Positions 18,337 to 20,281 of a DNA stretch of 20,281 nucleotides are shown here, one piece after another (position 1 is the stretch's first letter; every line of letters starts with the position of its first letter). The translations under genes were made by a program, and so were the position numbers. The notes beneath the pieces are model-generated. The model did not search any database, was not told the origin of the DNA, and was given only the letters and a program-made list of their open reading frames with translations. Origin of the DNA: an uncultured Actinomycetes bacterium (GTDB taxonomy: Bacteria > Actinomycetota > Actinomycetes > Nanopelagicales > Nanopelagicaceae); NCBI GenBank assembly GCA_903953805.1, contig CAJBLC010000170.1:1-20281 (forward strand). Reading direction: 5' to 3'.

Positions 18337-20281
18337 TCACGCCTCTTCTTGCTGCAACTTGGAAGGCCACCAAATCTTTGACCCGAACTGGTGAACAAGC
18401 GCAGGAACGAGAATCGAGCGAACCAACAAGGTATCGAGCAGAACGCCAAAGGCGACCGAGAAGCCGATTTCCGCGAGGAAGACGAGCGGCAAAATACCAA
18501 GAACGGTGAAGGTCGCTGCGAGAACAATTCCTGCAGAGGTAATCACGCCACCTGTCACAGTAACGCCCTTCGTCATTCCGGCTCGAGTACCCAACTTCTG
18601 CGCTTCTTCGCGAACGCGAGTCATCAAGAAGATGTTGTAATCGATTCCTAGCGCCACTAGGAAGATAAAGGCGAAGAGTGGGAAGCCACTATCTTCACCA
18701 GCAAAGTGGAAGATATGGTGGAAGACAAGTGCACACACGCCAAGTGTTGCCAAGTACGAGAGCACTACAGTGACAAGAAGCATGAGTGAGGCGAGAACGC
18801 TTCGAAGTAAGAGTCCAAGAATGATCGCTATGACGATCAAGACAACCGGAATAATCACACTCTGGTCTCGAGTCGCGGCCTTCGCAGTGTCGTAATAGAC
18901 CGCAGATGTGCCTCCAACCAAGCTCGCCGGATCAATTGCATGTACTGCAGCACGGATACCAGGAATCATGTTCTTGGCCTCAGTGGAATCTGGAGTTGGC
19001 ACTAAGGTCGCATTGAGAATGACGTGGCCGTTAACAACCTTTGGGGTTGTGCTCATTGGTCCATCTGTTGCAGGAACTACGGCTGCGATACCTGTCATTG
19101 ACTTCAACTTCGCGGTAATCGCTGGCGCTGCTGCTTGAGTTGTCCAAACTTCCGTTGGTTGTCCTTCTCCACCAGAGAAGTACTTAACGGCAAGATTCTG
19201 GGCCTTCACGGAATCGGGAACCTTTGTGAAACTCTGTGCTGTTGAGATTCCACTTGCGTGGAGCGTTGTCGCGAAGCCTGCGAAGATCACGAGAAGAAGT
19301 CCAGTCGCAGCCCAGTACTGGCGAGGCTTACGAGCGGTTGCATTCGCAACCTTTGACCAGAGCCCAGAGAGCTTCTCATCTTCAGATCCAAACTTTGGAA
19401 TCCGAGGCCAGAAGACCCAGCGGCCGAAGAGAACAAGCACTGCTGGAAGAAGGGTCATAATTGTGATGACTGCGCAAGCGATACCCACTGCACCGACTGG
19501 ACCTAGTCCACGGTTATTAGAGAGGCTCGCGAGGAGGAGCAAAAGGAGCGAGATCGCAACAGTTGAACCTGATGCAACGATCGGCTCGACAACTCCGCGC
19601 CAGGCGTTCTTCATCGCATCAAAACGAGATTCTTCATGGTGAAGCTCTTCACGATATCGCGCAATCAAGAGAAGTGCGTAGTCTGTCGCGGCACCCAAAA
19701 CGAGTACAGAAAGAATTCCCTGCGATGCACCATCGAGTGCGATGATGTTGTGCTTCGCGAGTTCGTAGACCACAGCTCCTGCAAAGCTGAGCGCAATTCC
19801 AGCTGAGAAGAGTGGCAGGATCCACAAGACTGGAGAGCGGTATACGACGATCAAAATAATCGCCACAACAAGACCTGTAGTGAGCAAGAGACTTGAATCA
19901 AGTGAACCGAATGCGCCGAAGAGATCAGAGAGGATCGCGGCGATACCTGTTACATGTGAAGTAAGGCCACTCTTCGCTGCGAACTGAGCTGAGTAATAGC
20001 GGATTGAGTCCGTAACAGCAGGAAGTGCTGGCTTCTTATTTGCCAGGTTCACGCCGGTTTGATCTGCGTTAAATGGAACGCTCGCAAGGATCGCCTTGCC
20101 ATCTTTCGATGGGAAGGCAACCAATGGGCTATTGGGATCTAAGAAATCTGAAAGCTTCGCGCTGACTTGTGGAATGGATTTTCCATCTTTATCAACGAGT
20201 GGCTGTGAACCGAGGGTCTGAAGAAAAGCATTTGTCGCACCCACCGTGGCAGGGGTCGCATCGCCAACAAAGAGAACCAAC
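18337..20281 (-). CDS. MMPL-family RND transporter, N-terminus outside the window
   Basis: The C-terminal 648 or so codons of an MmpL-type membrane exporter; the gene continues past the right edge. The fragment starts in the first extracytoplasmic domain. It continues with a helix bundle (about residues 132-285 of the fragment) containing GAATDYALLLIARYREEL, where Asp200-Tyr201 match the MmpL proton-relay pair. A second helix and extracytoplasmic domain follow, then a second bundle with GIDYNIFLMTRVREE (Asp547-Tyr548). The C-terminus is short, KIWWPSKLQQEEA. Family members use the proton gradient to export lipids or drugs. The substrate is not readable here. Only the first helix and part of the first loop should be missing. 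Its stop is 19 nt before the Gfo gene start. Confidence 0.93.
   Translation of the reverse strand, partial: LVLFVGDATPATVGATNAFLQTLGSQPLVDKDGKSIPQVSAKLSDFLDPNSPLVAFPSKDGKAILASVPFNADQTGVNLANKKPALPAVTDSIRYYSAQFAAKSGLTSHVTGIAAILSDLFGAFGSLDSSLLLTTGLVVAIILIVVYRSPVLWILPLFSAGIALSFAGAVVYELAKHNIIALDGASQGILSVLVLGAATDYALLLIARYREELHHEESRFDAMKNAWRGVVEPIVASGSTVAISLLLLLLASLSNNRGLGPVGAVGIACAVITIMTLLPAVLVLFGRWVFWPRIPKFGSEDEKLSGLWSKVANATARKPRQYWAATGLLLVIFAGFATTLHASGISTAQSFTKVPDSVKAQNLAVKYFSGGEGQPTEVWTTQAAAPAITAKLKSMTGIAAVVPATDGPMSTTPKVVNGHVILNATLVPTPDSTEAKNMIPGIRAAVHAIDPASLVGGTSAVYYDTAKAATRDQSVIIPVVLIVIAIILGLLLRSVLASLMLLVTVVLSYLATLGVCALVFHHIFHFAGEDSGFPLFAFIFLVALGIDYNIFLMTRVREEAQKLGTRAGMTKGVTVTGGVITSAGIVLAATFTVLGILPLVFLAEIGFSVAFGVLLDTLLVRSILVPALVHQFGSKIWWPSKLQQEEA

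Noticed and set aside
18318..18527. N-terminal extension of the Gfo/Idh/MocA protein
   Set aside because: The extra 70 residues are antisense-free but overlap the MMPL coding end in another frame and are Ser/Phe/Arg-rich with no family match.
1..20281. A mobile island, defence system or biosynthetic cluster
   Set aside because: Gene content and order are those of a conserved actinobacterial housekeeping region; no integrase, transposase, attachment site or toxin-antitoxin pair was seen.

Overview
The window reads as a chromosomal housekeeping segment of a small-genome actinobacterium. Base composition is moderate, about half G+C by eye. Several features point to Actinobacteria: a DUF3043 membrane protein, an adenosine kinase of the Mycobacterium AdoK type, an E2 subunit with two lipoyl domains, an MmpL-like transporter, and many genes whose start codon follows a TANNNT -10 element by only 6-7 nt (leaderless mRNAs). 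Gene order and orientation from ctaC to the TIGR01777 epimerase match, as I remember it, the M. tuberculosis Rv2200c-Rv2216 region. A planktonic lineage such as Nanopelagicales (acI) would fit, but that is inference.

Layout. 1-939 (minus): ctaC and the start of ctaD, the oxidase core subunits. 998-2250 (plus): a degenerate cysteine-desulfurase-like protein that overlaps a TusA-like sulfur carrier by four bases. 2267-3663 (minus): adoK and erpA. 3693-5376 (plus): nadA and a DUF3043 protein, closed by a hairpin terminator. 5414-6412 (minus): an aldo/keto reductase, divergent from a 69-residue membrane protein at 6436-6645. 6666-9539 (plus): a cobalamin riboswitch and the B12 importer btuF-btuC-btuD. 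9542-10666 (minus): gcvT. 10754-16304 (plus): pepA, lpdA, sucB/dlaT and a TIGR01777 SDR. 16252-18317 (minus): an FAD oxidoreductase and a Gfo/Idh/MocA oxidoreductase, with overlapping start and stop codons. 18337-20281 (minus): an MMPL transporter whose N-terminus lies outside the window.

How the genes work together. ctaC/ctaD belong to aerobic respiration. ErpA delivers Fe-S clusters and NadA needs one, so the NifS-like/TusA pair sits among sulfur and Fe-S users. lpdA and sucB encode the E3 and E2 parts of a 2-oxoacid dehydrogenase. LpdA can also serve the glycine cleavage system, whose T-protein is gcvT. btuFCD import cobalamin under control of the leader RNA.

The best second-look items are: (i) the NifS-like protein, which has lost the PLP lysine and most PLP contacts but keeps the sulfur-accepting cysteine loop, next to TusA; (ii) a B12 leader with fully traceable competing pairings, in which the terminator's 3' arm is also the Shine-Dalgarno sequence of btuF; (iii) pervasive leaderless promoters, including one divergent pair whose -10 elements share bases; (iv) B12 uptake genes standing where cobT-cobS stand in Mycobacterium. 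I saw no mobile elements, CRISPR arrays, tRNA or rRNA genes, and no defence or biosynthetic cluster. No non-coding gap exceeds 300 bases; the longest, 6646-6902, holds the riboswitch.
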